A stretch of 64,000 bases of DNA from Phlegmacium glaucopus (lineage: Eukaryota > Basidiomycota > Agaricomycetes > Agaricales > Cortinariaceae): positions 176,926 to 240,925 of the forward strand of contig MU130348.1 in the NCBI GenBank assembly GCA_015039465.1, in the 5' to 3' direction. The translations under genes were made by a program, and so were the position numbers. The notes under the pieces are model-generated. The model was not told the origin of the DNA. It did not search any database and worked only from the letters and a program-made list of their open reading frames with translations. Shown here piece after piece: positions 11,691 to 23,895 of the stretch. Position 1 is the first letter of the stretch, and each line of letters opens with the position of its first letter.

Positions 11691-11819
11691 TGTGATGCGG
11701 CTCGGGGCTTCGGTGGCCTAAACACTGAGTCAAGTATATGCAGAAAGGTTCCAACTAAGGTAGGGCGACGAGATATGAGACGAGCGAAATGAGGAGCAAT
11801 GTAATGACGAAAGGGCTAC

Positions 11820-11990
11820 GAAGGAACGAAGTGGCGACGCAGTGATGAAGGGGAGACGCAGTGACGAAGGGGCGATGCAGTGACAAAGGGGCGATGCAGT
11901 GACAAAGGGGCGATGCAGTGACGAAGGGGCGATGCAGTGACGAAGGGGCGATGCAGTGACGAAGGGGCGACGCAGTGACGAAGTATAGTC
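11820..11990. repeat. 19-bp minisatellite, about eight copies
   Basis: The unit GCAGTGACGAAGGGGCGAT repeats about eight times between 11838 and 11985, with single-base variants (GACAAAGG, GGCGAC). Because 19 is not a multiple of three, both - strand ORFs crossing it read different repetitive peptides and neither is supported as a gene. Confidence 0.9.
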
Positions 11991-12862
11991 GCTGTATGGG
12001 CGACTCGCAGTAAAACGCAATGAAACGAAGGCAAACGACGAGAGAGATGATGACAAGACTTAATTCTATACTCTGGGGAGAGAGGTGAATACTTTCTTAT
12101 TGGCCCTTGTAACTAAATTACAGGGTGTTTTTATAGTAGGTAGGGGAGATCACATGGCTAAGTTGCACATGGGTAGTTATAAAACAAATCAAAATGATGA
12201 AACAGGAGTCCAAGAAGGACTAGGCAAAATGGGGAGACAAAACATCAGGGATAGTGGGCGATAAATGAAAGAGGACCGGTCGTCGCTCCGAGGACCGGCA
12301 GGAGACATGTGGTATAGAGAAGCGATCAAGGAGCGATGGCAAATGTATCAAAAATAAAGAAAACAAAGTGTTTGAGGTAACCGAAGAGAGATAAAAGAAT
12401 ATAAATGATCAGCGACCCAAAATGCCCAATGGTGTTATGGAACTTCTCGATCTGGTGATTGTCGCTGGATAGGAGCGACTGGTAGGGTAGCAGCGACGAT
12501 TTGACACCGAACGATTCGGTGTAGCGTAAGGGGACGTCGGTCTGGGCAGTGGACATGCCTACGACTCTTAGACGAGTGAGCATTACCAAATATGGAAAAA
12601 GCATGACTATACACATGACCGCTGGTGAAAGGGAGCGAAAGGGAGGCAGAACACCTAATGTCGTCCGGGTACTGCCGGAAAAGGGGGTGATCGTACGAGC
12701 AAAATATAGCCAAGGCATTTAGGAAGCTTCTGGGACAGTAGAGGCGACGACCGAATAGCCAGAGACTTATCTATGCAATAAAACAGCAAATAGTCGGTGT
12801 AAGAGGCGACATAGAGCGACGTCGCTGCCAAAAATGCGAAAAACGAAGGCAGGGAACCAGCA
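11991..12862. other. Intergenic, rich in GCGACG words
   Basis: Contains scattered GAGCGA/GGCGACG words related to the minisatellite. - strand ORFs of 92-130 codons here overlap one another in different frames, lack family motifs and are not supported as genes. Confidence 0.4.
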
Positions 12863-13221
12863 TGTTCATCACCGCCATGGATTATTCACCCAAGAATGCA
12901 GAACCTTTCCAGGAGCAGAACGCAGCACTTATATTTATCTTTTATATTTCGGTTGCTATTCCTTTATTTATTTAAGTACTCGAAACTTGTATGTTTTCCC
13001 TCAGTTCGAATATCAACTTAGTTTCCTCCTCTTGTTCTTCCTCTAAGTCACTGAGGTCTTCCGTCTTATTACTTCTTCTTCCGTTCCAAAATCAGGACAC
13101 CTTAGGAGCTGGGTGGCACAGCACACACGCTGAGGCCAATGTCCTTTCCGCTTACTGATCCGGTTCCGTTCCATCCGTTCCGGAGTAGCTCTGACGTGAC
13201 TTCTTTGTTTTAAACTTAACA
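12863..13221 (+). mobile_element. Truncated LTR of the same family
   Basis: From the CCATGGATTATTCACCC word to the terminal TAACA at 13221 this matches the 3' part of LTR A; the 5' third is missing. The flanks (CAGCA and CATTG) do not form a target duplication, which fits truncation rather than fresh insertion. Confidence 0.85.
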
Positions 13222-14059
13222 CATTGCGACAACATACAGTGTCAATGCATGATGATGATATACGAGACAGCATATGACAATGACATGTAAGCCCTTACTT
13301 TTTTCTCTCTGCATCATAATTTATTAATTCCATCTTCTTAGTTGTAAATGACAATGATGAAGATGATCCTTGACAGTAGTATATATAAGTAGTATATATT
13401 ACAATGTTTAGACTACTAGTACTTAGTTGAATATGATTTTTTTAACAATTTCCTTACTCCAGTTGTGATGCTATTAGAATATTATGAGTATATAACTAAT
13501 TATGGACAGTATTAGCCTAGCCCTATATAGCACATTATAGCCCTATATAGCACTGGTATAGCATTCCATAGTGCTGTCTAGCGTCAGGCCATTTCCGGAT
13601 AGCGCTGTCAAGTGTCACAGTAACGCTGTAAACACAAGAACCTTTACTATGGCTCTATGCCACTGTCCGGTGCTGTCCGGTGCCAGTCAGCTGACCCCAA
13701 ATTTACTGATGTGGAGCAGATGAACAAATGGAGGCGATGAAGGTGGGAGCGGCCATTCCCTCACTGAACGCTCACTGAAAATACATCGCCAACCTAGTGG
13801 ACTCTAGCCAGTAGGTTCCCATCATTATTCATTTAGAACTTCGGTTCGGTGGGCCAAGTAGCACTGCTGGTTGATGACGCATACAGGTCGATGACACTGG
13901 TGGATTTGTTGTGGACCTATGAAAGTACGGGTGAGTCAAAGATAATTCAAGTCACTCTATCGTACTAAACCCTTCATTCATTCACTACCGATATCGCACA
14001 GATGGTGGATAGATAATCACTAGATACGCTGTGATCGTCCTGCTGCTGTATTTGTTAGC
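13222..14059. other. Spacer before the tandem array; holds one conserved block
   Basis: Around 13500-13560 a TATAGCC/ATAGCAC word repeats. At about 13850-13935 lies a block that recurs at 40415-40490 and 60475-60555 and ends in a GTGAGT or GTAAGT splice-donor-like sequence (ACCTATGAAAGTACGG before it). Its reading frame is unclear. Confidence 0.45.
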
Positions 14060-15465
14060 TTACTGAGAGCCAGCTTGTGTTCTCCTGTTCTTGATTCAAG
14101 TGTTTCTGTCTTTCATTCCGAATACACCCATGGTATAAGCACTATATCACAGTAATCAAGTATGGAATCTTCAAGTCCTTGGGGTTGGTCGTTGACTTTT
14201 CCCGTCACTGCTTACCGCTTACTGGCCAACGAATTGGCCACCACCACCAACAATCTCATTCACGACTCATATCAATCACAAGTTTTATATCATATTATTA
14301 GGACTGGGGTTCATTGTAGGCGCTACCTTGGACAATATGGTGGATAGACCGAAAAGATAGAGAAGCCGGGCGTTGTGGCGGATGAACGTGACGAGGGCTG
14401 CGAAGAAGTGCGTGGCTGCCAGTGACGCAGGTCCAAAGGTACTAAACCCAATATCTCCTCGTCAATGTAAACTCCCCGCCCTCTATTCATCTCACCGCTG
14501 AATCAAACTCAGACCATTCTTACTTATCCCTTCAACCAACACCTATAAGACGATGGTGCCCTACATATACGCAGAAAGATTGGACACAAAAGGTCAGGTC
14601 AAATTCACATTAACGTGCATACAGTAACTTACTGCGTTTAATCGTAGACCCACCGCTTGTGTGGTTAGCACATTTTTACACCTAGCCGGACAGCCATACG
14701 ACCTTAGTATGTTTCATACTCAAATTTAGTCTTCAAATACTCACTACATTGTCTTTAGCATCTTCTCTCCCACCCACTTTTTTCTTTTTACACCCCCTCA
14801 TCATATATCAAGTCATAAATGGCCTTCAAAAGATGTTAGAGCATGGGGAAAGATCAACCCAACTAAAGTGACAATCCATAACAACCGTATATCGTCATCT
14901 GCTCAGGATCGTTCGTCTTCCTTCGAATATTGATGAGGTCGAGATAGAAGTGTTGACCGGGTGTTAATCATCAGAAAAGCGACATTTCAATTCTACCATA
15001 CGCCTGTCGTTCGAATCTGTTGAATACTTAGAGGCGAGTTAATGAAGAAGATAAAAAGAGTCACTGACTCACTTTTCGTCTACTAGATCCAATGCAACAA
15101 CCGTGTCGTCATCTGGCTACTGTATATCAACAAACAAGGATTCGTTTTTTGAATCCGTCGTTTTTGTGATTTTATCTGTAACTGGGTGTTCGACTCTAAC
15201 AGAGGTGATTTTACGTCAAAAGGCTAGTAACTCACTTGCCGTCTACCAAGACAAACTTTTCATCCTTCAACAACCGCGTCAGGGTTCACACGGAGGAGCT
15301 GGGAGCTGGGAGTGGGGAGACAACAATTCTGTGATAACATACCTCCAAGTCCTTATCCCAATTCATCTCTTGCAGACTTCTGAACAGTGGTGTACATTCA
15401 ACGATCCAGTATCATGACTATTGATTCACAACCAATCTATCGAGGGATGTGGATAGTATCCTGGT
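14060..15465. repeat. First, partial unit of the tandem array
   Basis: From about 14080 the sequence matches the region that follows each 7TM gene (compare 35340-35450, 46615-46690 and 52630-52710) and the region around 55600-55700 with its TTGGCCACCACCACCAA word. No 7TM exons are present. A conserved minus-strand mini-exon (DDDTVVALDLVDEK followed by a GTGAGT donor) lies at 15072-15113. Confidence 0.6.
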
Positions 15466-16985
15466 CTAAAAGTCGAATCCCGATCTCGTACCGCCAGTTG
15501 TACATAGAGTATATTCTAAAACGGCTATGGTTCGCGCTTGCAGCGTCAACTGGAAAAAATAATGTAAATCAGCCTTTTAACAACAAACGAAGAAAAACAT
15601 ACGTTGTTAGCCATCAGGTTGACATTATCCGTCAAATCCTTCCACGTCCCACTAACATTTGTGAACCTGGCTTGACCATCCAACCGACCTTCCGTCGCAA
15701 CTGCTCTAGCCACACGAGTGACTTTGTCAGCGAAAACACCCAAACTCCCTGTCATTCCATTGACTATCCCTTCCAATTCCAAGATCTCTCCACGCCATCA
15801 ACTTCAATCTTCTTCATCAAATCACCAACGCCTATCCACCTAAGATACCTTCCATTCCAATGTCCAAACTGACTCGAGTGACTTCGTTAGCCAATGCGCT
15901 CAGCTGAGCGACCATGGAGTTGACAGTCATGTCCAAGTCAAGCATCTCCTCGAACATCAACATTGAAGAACTTGCCAAGGTCACCTAGGGCAATGGTTTT
16001 CGTAATTTCTGAGATGGATCACACTTGATCGGTGAAATTCGCAGCCATTTTCTGTCGAAGATCATCATGAAATGGAAATGAAAAGATGGAATTAAGCGAC
16101 ATATGTTGACATTCCTGGTCAAATCAGCCCAGGTTCCCTGCACACCTTCGACTTTTGCTTCACCTCCCAATATACCCTGCATCCCGACTTCCAAAACTAC
16201 CCTCGCCACTTCAAAAGCAAATGCTGACAACTGGTACACCATGGGATTGACGTCTCCTACAAAGCATGATAGTTGGAATAGAGTCCATAATCCAGTCAAG
16301 AAGAGAAAATACTTGACATTTCATCTTCGAAGGGTATCTCGATCTTCTGGGTTAAATCACCCCTAGCGACGGCGGTCATGACATAAGCAATTGACCGTAC
16401 TTGATCCGTAAGAGAGGAAGACATTCGATTGACCCTATCGAAAGAAAGGTTCTCATCAAGAGTGTCATGCGAAACAGAAACACATACGTTTTGAACCAAA
16501 TTCAACCACAGTCCTTCCACGTCCGATACATGTGCTTGACCCCCTAGTTTGCCTTGACTTCTGACTTCTAAAGTGACTCGAGTGACTTCTGCCGCCAGAG
16601 CTCGTGATCTGACAAAACAATCAGTCCGCGTCCAGAGGAAATATGAGTACAGAGCGAACCGAACCACCATTCCATTCACAGTATTCTTGAGATCTAGAAC
16701 TTCACCGCGAGGATCCATTGAGATCTCCAAGTGCGACTGCCTTGGTCGCTTTCGCTATAGATCGTACCTAGTGAACAATAAAACGGTTAGTGGAGAGTAT
16801 AGATGTATTACAAGTAAATTGCGAACTTTGAGATGTTTTGCTGCCAATGTGTTGACCACCCCTGTCAATTCACGCCATTTACCCTCGACGTCAAGAACAA
16901 GAGCTTGTCTGCCAAGTTTTCTGTTCAGTGGGATAAGCCTAATGTCGCTTGATCGATCGATGCGTACCCTTCAGTACTGACTTCT
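15466..16985 (-). pseudogene. Class III histidine kinase HAMP-array fragment, copy 1
   Basis: Fungal class III (Nik1/Os-1 type) sensor kinases carry a chain of ~92-residue HAMP repeats before the kinase domain. Reading leftwards the frames give LGRQALVLDVEGKW, GGQAHVSDVEGLWLNLVQNV, SLTDQVRSIAYVMTAVARG, QGILGGQAKVEGVQGTWAD, then [19 protein letters not shown] with VNLMANN. Short introns separate the repeats (for example a GTATGT donor after LVQNV). After the last intron the repeat starts normally ([10 protein letters not shown]) and then runs into a foreign tail ending at TAG 15468-15466. No histidine-kinase, ATPase or receiver domain follows. Frameshifts between repeats mark it as broken. Confidence 0.82.
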
Positions 16986-17029
16986 TCAGATACACGAGTC
17001 CTTTGAAAATGGTCCTTCTAGGAATGGTT

Positions 17030-17735
17030 TCACTAAACAATCTAAAAAAAGTTTTAAAATTTGGATCGGTTTCTACAAGTCCCGACCGGTCCCGACCGGT
17101 CCCGTCGGTCTCGGTCGGTCCGGTTCCAATAAAAAAAGACTACAGTGCGACGGCGTCGACAGTTAGTTTGAGGGTGGTGGTTGCCAGGACCAGTGTTAAG
17201 TCGACGAGGTTGAAGTCGGGTAGGAGCAACAGGGTGGCCGTCTTCCTAGTCAGAGACTGTGGGAGTACGAGGCGCGTATGCGAATATAGTCAGGTTGAGC
17301 TTGAATTTGATGATTTACGAGTCCAGGTTCTACAGCGAGCGCAGGCGTTGCGACAACATACTCCGCAAGAGTAAGTTTTCTAATGCCAGGGCAAGTTCCA
17401 CACCAGTACCAAGTTGAGTTCCTGCAGTACTTATGGTACCATATAAGCAATAACAAAACTAAGTAGGTACAGGANNNNNNNNNNNNNNNNNNNNNNNNNN
17501 NNNNNNNNNNNNNNNNNNNNNNNNNNNNNNNNNNNNNNNNNNNNNNNNNNNNNNNNNNNNNNNNNNNNNNNNNNTCTTATGTAATTATGTTATTTTTTTT
17601 GGAATTGGGTGCTATAAATATTTCTGTGATTTGTTAGATTTTTTTCAAAATTTTAAACCTAGCCAAAGATGTTCAGGGCTGGCCAGGGCTGGCCAGGGCA
17701 GCCAGAGCCAGCCAGGCCAAGGTTATTTTTTTCTG
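17030..17735. other. Unit-foreign segment with assembly gap and CCGGTC palindromic run
   Basis: In the other kinase fragments the word CCTTCTAGGAATGGTTTAGG continues into the first HAMP exon. Here homology stops near 17030 and returns near 17735 (CCTAATAAGC). Between lie an imperfect palindrome of CCGACCGGTCCCG words (about 17080-17125), a 100-N gap (17475-17574) and a GGGCTGGCCA repeat (about 17678-17715). This replaces the 5' HAMP exon of copy 1 and is probably another insertion plus deletion. Confidence 0.6.
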
Positions 17736-17862
17736 ATGGAGCCTAATAAGCTTTCACATTTCCGTAAGGGTGAGAGAGCATATTATTGGAAGGATTGATG
17801 GACCATTGCAGACCATCGAGTTCTTCACTGGTCATGTGATCACCTGACTCGAGGTACTTGGT

Positions 17863-18560
17863 CCAGGACCCTGGTATATGCTGTGGAATGTCCAATCCAA
17901 AACTGCCAAATTTCGGCACTTATGTACGTGCCATTTTTCGGCGGTTCTGTCCGCACTTCGGATCCGACCTACCTTTTAGACCCAGGCTCGAGATCCGTCC
18001 TCATAGAGGATCAGACATAGAATTTAGGCCAAAATGTACGCATAAAACATAAATAGACTAAAAAACGACTGTAATCAGGTCAGAGTAGGTTCTCCTCGTC
18101 CTCGCTATCACTCTCCAGAGCTTCTACAACAGTGTCTGTTGTGTCTCCCACTGTTCCCGAACGAACCCAAGGCTTTCTGGAGTTCTGGAGCCCTGATCAC
18201 ACAACACCACACAAAGACGCACTGGGATGAGTTGCACTATTCTAAATTCTAAATGGGCTATCGTCATCAAGAGCAACAAAGGGCGCGCCCACCGAGAGGT
18301 CTGGTCCAGGGAGGTAGATCATCAGGTGAGATGGGTGATAGAGAAAATTTTGAGGGTTGGCGAGCTCCCGTCAACAGCCACAAACGTACGCAAATGGGAT
18401 CGGACCTCGCTACCGACTGGCCATTTATGGACCCAAAATGGATCGGACCTCTGGCCAAATTTCACACTTTCCGTCCGCACAAGGATCAGACATAGGCCGA
18501 TTTTGGGACCCACTTCCGTCCGCATACGGATCGGACATCTGACAGCATATACCAGGAGCC
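17863..18560. mobile_element. MITE with ~20-bp terminal inverted repeats (698 bp)
   Basis: The left end CCCTGGTATATGCTGT and the right end ACAGCATATACCAGGAG are inverted copies. The flanks TACTTGGT (17855-17862) and TACTTGGG (18561-18568) form an 8-bp target duplication with one mismatch. The empty site is seen in the paralogous unit at 63328 (TACTTGGTCCTTGATTCCAC). GGATCGGAC words recur inside near both ends. No transposase is encoded; an 8-bp duplication suggests hAT mobilisation, which is inference. Confidence 0.85.
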
Positions 18561-18568
18561 TACTTGGG

Positions 18569-20260
18569 CCCTGATCCCACTACTAGTACTGAATCACTCC
18601 GTCGTTGGTGCTGTCCAAAGATATCTGGCAAACTGGTCACCACGACCAACTTATTTTTTCGACCTCATTCGCCCCTCAGATTAATCATAGGTTTATTCAG
18701 ACCGGCGTGACGATGACTTGCAGAATAAACCGAAAAGGCAGAGGAAAGTCGGGTCTTACGGCGAATGGAGGTGAACGTGGGCTGCGAAGAATAAGAGCGT
18801 AGCTTGCCAGTGACACAGGTGCAAAGGTACTAAATCTAATATCTCCTCACCGCCCTCTATCATCTCACCGCTGAAAACGACCCTCTCCCATACAAAAAGG
18901 ATGTTACAAGTACTACACGCCAGCTAAACTCTCCTACCACACTCAGACCATTCTTCAGCTCATACCTGCAAGACGATTGTGCGCTACATATACCCAGAAG
19001 ATCGTAAACGAAAGGTTAGTTTAAACACACTTAGCACATATACAGCAACTTACTGCGTTTAATCGCAGACCCACCGTGTGTGTGATTTTTGCACATAACA
19101 AGACAGCCAAATGAGCTTAGTAGATATTGTCTTCATATTTCTTCTTCGAATACTCAATTACATTGTCTTCAGCATTTCCCTTTATTCTTTTACGCTCCCC
19201 TATCGTATACCAAGTCATAAAAGGCCTTCTAAAGACGTTCGAGCTTAGGGAAGGGTCGGTCCAGCTCAAAGCAACAATCGATAACAACCTTATCTCGTCG
19301 TCTGCAGCATCTATTCAGCATTGTTCATCTTCCCGCATTTATGGGGTCGAGATGGTAGCGGTTGATCAGGTGTCAATCATCAGAAAAGTGATATTTCAAA
19401 CGTATCCTAGATTCAACGTTGTTTGAATTTATTGAATAGAGGTGAGCTGATGTCGAAACGAAAATAAAACGAGTCAATAACTCACCTTTCGTCTACTAGA
19501 TCCAATGAAACAACCGTGTCAACGGTGTCGTCATCTGTGCCACTATATCAACAACAGATTAGGCCTCTCTCATCGCATCCAAAGCTTCATCAAGATGGAG
19601 TCGAGATGATAGTGTTAATCAGGTGTTAATCTAAAGCGATATTTAAAACCTACCATAGATTCGACGTTGTCCGAATCCATTGAATAGAGGTGAGTTGATG
19701 TCGAAAATAAAATAAAACGAGCCAATAGCTCACCTTTCGTGTACTAGATCAATGGAACGACCTTGTCGTCGTTCTGTGCTACTATATCAACAACAGGATT
19801 AGGCCTCCTTCATCATCACATCCAAAGGTTCATCGAGTACGGTATCGGCGTTACTCCTCCAACAGCGTCAACGAGCGATTTCGCTTCCATTCGCTGAATC
19901 TGTCATTGTTATGATTCGAGTTGTAACTCGGTGTTCGAATCTAACAGAGGTGAGTTTATGTCAAAAACAGGAAGCCAGCAGCTCACTTGATCAGAGTATC
20001 TGATAATCACTATGATCGTCTTTTTGGACACGGGGTTTCAATGATGGAAGCTAGTCCGAGGCCAGATTTACCTTGGAAAACTCGGTTACCCAGAATAAGA
20101 CAAGGTGCATAACCATCTTCTCCTCAAACTAGTTAGCATGTATACATGGCAATGCGATTCTATCTGATCAAAAATCGCATTATGATTATGACAGCGACAG
20201 TTTGTTAAGATCATCATGAACTTCAAGCTTTTATCTCAGTCACTGTATTAGATCTAGATG
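18569..20260. repeat. Array spacer between kinase fragment and 7TM copy 1
   Basis: This region recurs upstream of 7TM copies 3, 4 and 5 (43270-45220, 49520-51220, 55520-58020). It contains a repeated block of ~230 bp, each with GAATAGAGGTGAG..GATGTCGAAAA and TCACCTTTCGTCTACTAGAT. On the - strand the latter reads as a mini-exon (VVSLDLVDER) with a GTGAGT donor. A complete gene could not be assembled. Confidence 0.55.
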
Positions 20261-20263
20261 CTA

Positions 20264-20280
20264 GACTCTTATATAAAGAA
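20264..20280 (+). promoter_or_regulatory. TATA box of 7TM copy 1
   Basis: TATATAAAG lies about 50 bp upstream of the ATG. The same word sits at the same distance before copy 2 (37399-37408), with variants ATATAAAGG before copy 3 (about 45221), TATATAACT before copy 4 (about 51229) and TATATAAGG before copy 5 (58032-58040). The preceding TAGATCTAGATGCTAGACTC is also conserved in copies 1, 3, 4 and 5. Confidence 0.65.
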
Positions 20281-20322
20281 AGGGTCAGAGATGCAATAAG
20301 TCATTAAAACAGACACGAAGTC

Positions 20323-21134
20323 ATGAAGCTAAGCCTTGGAGACTTTGAATTCGTTGGGTTATGTCTCGAAGGCTTTCTTTACGGTAAGATATTTTCTACA
20401 ACTTTCACGGCACCTGCTAAAGACGTAATATTAACCTGTCCCAGGAGTATATTCTGGCATATTCGCCATATATTTACAAGACCACTGGGCATCGAACAAA
20501 GGCACCAACAAGAGAAATGTCATTTTCTATGCTCTGTGTGCTCTATATATGCTCTCTGTTGTCAACCTTGTGGTTGATATAACATTTCCCATTGTTTCAG
20601 TTAGTACCAATTTCATCGGTAACAATAACCATCTTTTTCACTCTTTCTGTTTTGCAGAATCCAATGGCAGGCCTCCACATATCTTTTGTTCAAAGTGTAG
20701 TATCAGGTTGCTGCGATTTCATAGCCCAATCTATCCTAGTATGTATAAACTACTTATCCCCAACATTTATTTTATTCATGGAAATCTTAAAGATCTACCG
20801 TTGCTGGATTGTGTGGGGTTGCCATATCCGTGTCGTGATCATTCCTTCAATCTTGGCGTTTGTATTCTTAGGTCAGTCAACCTATCTTATTCGACTGGCC
20901 AATTTCAATTCATTGTCTCTAGCTATGTGGCTAGCGGCTAGCGGCTCACAGTACATTCTCTCAGACCAAGTAGTGGAATCTGTCTGGGGAGTTTGGCTGG
21001 GTGTAGCAGGTCTCGCCGTGTCCATGACTGTGAATGCTCTGGTGACAGGCTTGATCGTGTGGAAGATCTTCAATGTGTACCGTGAAGTCAAATCCGCGGA
21101 GTCGGATGACCAAACTTTGAGCGCCACTGGCGGG
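20323..21134 (+). pseudogene. 7TM receptor-like gene, copy 1, 5' part (cut by a large transposon)
   Basis: Exons 20323-20383, 20445-20599, 20658-20738, 20793-20871 and the start of exon 5 (20923-21134) match the intact copies in length and phase. They encode TM1-TM5: MKLSLGDFEFVGLCLEG, YALCALYMLSVVNLVVDI, CCDFIAQSIL, IYRCWIVWG, VVIIPSILAFVFL and VSMTVNALVTGLIVWKIF. Exon 5 is then interrupted in the codons for GG-S by the 13.7-kb element; the remainder is at 34830-35250. An Agaricomycete 7TM membrane protein family of unknown ligand is meant; I do not assign a named domain. Confidence 0.85.
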
Positions 21135-21163
21135 TATGAAGGGCTTCACCGGACAAAAATATT

Positions 21164-21540
21164 TCAACTTCAGAAAGCAGGCTATTTTCGCTATTTCAAC
21201 TTTCATTCCGGATCCCCGGCCCTACTTTACACTATTTCAAATTCAGCATAGAGATTTCACCTTCCACTTCAATTTCAGGTCTGATTTGGGCATTTCAACT
21301 TTTACTTTCAAAATTTCAACTTCAACTTCAGCATTTCGAATTTACTTACGAAATTTCAACTTCGATTTCAGCATTTCGAATTTACTTACGAAATTTCAAC
21401 TTCAACTTCAGCATTTCAAATCTTAAAATTTACTTTCAACATTTCAACTTCAACTTCAACTTCAACTTCAACATTTCAATATCAATATTTTAACTGCAAC
21501 ATTTCAACTTTGTCTTCATGATTTGAACTTTGACTTGGAC
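21164..21540. repeat. Left sub-terminal array (TTTCAACTTC)n
   Basis: About 370 bp of degenerate TTTCAACTTCAACTTCAGCA words. The reverse complement of the same word family fills 34430-34745 at the other end, so the two arrays form long, loosely matching terminal inverted repeats. Confidence 0.85.
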
Positions 21541-21851
21541 TTGCTCCTCAGAGGACATGATAATAAATACCCAGGACAATAATTAGATACCTTTGTTCAC
21601 TGTGGATAGCATAAGCAGCTGCATGTGCTGCCTAGCACCAATATCCTATTTTAGGCAGGATTTGTAGCTGCTTGTCTAAATCTGTTTAGGCCTGCACTTC
21701 AGATTGCTACCTCAGTAACAGTTGAAGTAGCTGATGATGTGTACACTGATTTGACATACCTTGGAAGCAGTGAGCTCAGAGGGACATGTCATTTGTTTGT
21801 GTACATTCTTGGAATTTCAACAAAAACTAACTGAATTAGAATGGTTGACCA
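21541..21851. other. CpG-poor non-coding stretch
   Basis: No gene is seen. Almost no CG dinucleotide occurs here, as in most of the left half of the element. Confidence 0.5.
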
Positions 21852-22232
21852 ATGCATAGTATGAGATTGAAGTCCAAGATGATGCCAAATGACATGATTC
21901 ACACCATATTCTATGGGAGGCTAGAACAGATTCTCAAGTATGAAATTCCAGACACAAAATTTTGGGGTATCTTTTGTGGAAAGACAAGACTTCTGGCAGT
22001 TATCACACCATGCACCACCAATGGACGAGACACTACAAAACATGTTACAACATACACTGACAACACAACACAAATAGTAACTGAATTACAAGCAGTGGAG
22101 TGTGTTGTAGGGAGGGTGCAGACATGGAATAGGTGGGGTATCATTGACCACAGTGGTGATTATTTGAGGATGGAACTCATTCCTTCAAATATTTGCTCAT
22201 TTTCATTGTCTGAAGATGAACTTACTGACTAG
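21852..22232 (+). pseudogene. Plavaka-like transposase C-terminal fragment
   Basis: The 126-codon frame reads FYGRLEQILKYEIPD, FWGIFCGKTRLLAVITPC-TNGRDTTK, VTELQAVECVVGRVQTWNRWGIIDHSG. This pattern resembles the C-terminal region of large basidiomycete Plavaka (CACTA-related) transposases as I remember them. The upstream catalytic part is absent, so it is a tail fragment. CpG depletion shows it is old. The family name is a recollection without a search. Confidence 0.45.
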
Positions 22233-22979
22233 TTAACTACTTAATGTCTTGGAGGTGATGCTCATGTAATTTCTCTCTAAAACATAGTTTTACATTCATT
22301 ATAGTTTGTACTACTGCAGTCACAGTCGTTTCATTCAGACAGAGTATACAAGGTCAAGGTAATCAAGAAATTTTGTAGAAGATAGATGCCTGGCATCAAC
22401 AATTTCTGCAGCCAGTTCAGTGTCACAAAAGGCACTGCAAATACAATCAACAAGGGACTTACTATACAGACATGAGAAGAGATGTAGATGGTGATGTTGT
22501 GCCTACAAGAAATACATTCTGTTTCCTAAAATCCTATTAACACTCATGAAGGCGCTGCACCAGTTGTCCAAGTCAATGATAATCCACTGCTGCTGCTAGA
22601 GGTGGAATCATCAAATTGAAGGCTGTGTACCTCAGGGCTCATGTGGAATACACCCTGCAGGGCCTGCACACAAACCAGCTGTAAATGATGAGAATGAATG
22701 ATGGGATTTCAAAATTGAAGGCTTACATCAGCATCTTGTTGAACTCTAATAAAGGATGAAGTCACAATTATTGGAGTTAAGAACTTACCAATGATCATAA
22801 AAGGTTCCTTTTGAAGGCCTGTCAAGACTCCCAATTCACTTGAGGAGTTACAACCACTGAGACAGGTGTGTATCCTATATACATTCAGGTTTTGTGAAGG
22901 AACTGATGTAGTAGTAGAAAACTCACTTTAATGCAACATTGTTCCAGTACTGGCCATGAATTTCTCCAACCAGAGGCAT
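22233..22979. other. CpG-poor sequence, no gene assigned
   Basis: No clear frame is seen. The segment 22745-22915 (ATCATAAAAGGTTC, GCCTGTCAAGACTCC) recurs in diverged form at about 25833-25965, marking a local duplication around the Argonaute fragment. Confidence 0.4.
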
Positions 22980-23895
22980 TGAGTCATCACACCTGAAAAA
23001 AACAAAATCTCAGGAGTTGACCAGGAATAACCTGGCAGAGCTCAGCAGGAATTACACTTGGGTGTGGGTTGTTTTTGCCAGAGATGTTGACACCAATTAT
23101 ATCCAAGTATTGGATGCGACTGTTGTACATTTCCTGGAAGTGGTGCTTTAAAAATATTATCAGCAACAGGAAATGAATTAATAAATGAAGATGGGGGAAA
23201 TACTGCAATGGTGCTATCCTGACTATTGCTCTTTGAAAAGACAAACTTGCCAGCATGTTCAATAAGACCATGGATTGTCTTTGTCCTTCATCTGGATGAT
23301 GCTGGGATGGAGATTCGAATGTTGTTGAGAAATCTCTTGAGTTGTTTGAATTTGAGGTCATTTGAGGTCAGGTTGAGGGCATGAATGTTGGTCACCCCAA
23401 GGAACAACAACACAATGTGGCGCAGATCGCTGGACAAATACCTGGTAACTATAAGTGACAAATCACAAAAGGTGGAGTGGAAATGTAAATGTACACAGCA
23501 GCCGTTCAAGTATCAATAGTCAATATCATCTTCTGAGGTGAAGGGCAAATGGAACTAGGAGGAAATAAATGAATGTCCTTTAATCCTAGGTGAATTAGGT
23601 AATGTACTGGTATCCTTGCCACAGCTCCAGAGCACTCCCAACATCACAGATTTGGGACCTGTCATTCGGAAAGTAGGCTCTTCCATTGTTGGTGTTATGG
23701 CTTGAGCAAGAATGTCAGTCCACTGTGAAAACAAGGAGATAATGGTATGTACAGATTAGGCCCTTGCCTTATGATCAGCTGTAAAATGTTGGTAGCAGTC
23801 AAGGCACCTGTCAATTGCTGTTGGTGATGTATCAACACATTGACATCACTAGAAAGAGGGTCAGTGGACAAATGGAAGAGAAATATATTTCTTGT

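Noticed and set aside
11730..12056. Repetitive minus-strand SLHRPFVTASPL protein
   Set aside because: It only translates the 19-bp minisatellite.
12326..12718. 130-codon minus-strand ORF as a membrane protein gene
   Set aside because: An overlapping 92-codon frame is equally open, there is no start context or similarity, and the surroundings are repeat-derived.
19127..19426. Conserved + strand FELREGSVQLKATIDNN frame as a real gene
   Set aside because: It recurs in several units, but DNA identity between units is high throughout, so conservation of the frame is not evidence of coding; no motif was recognised.
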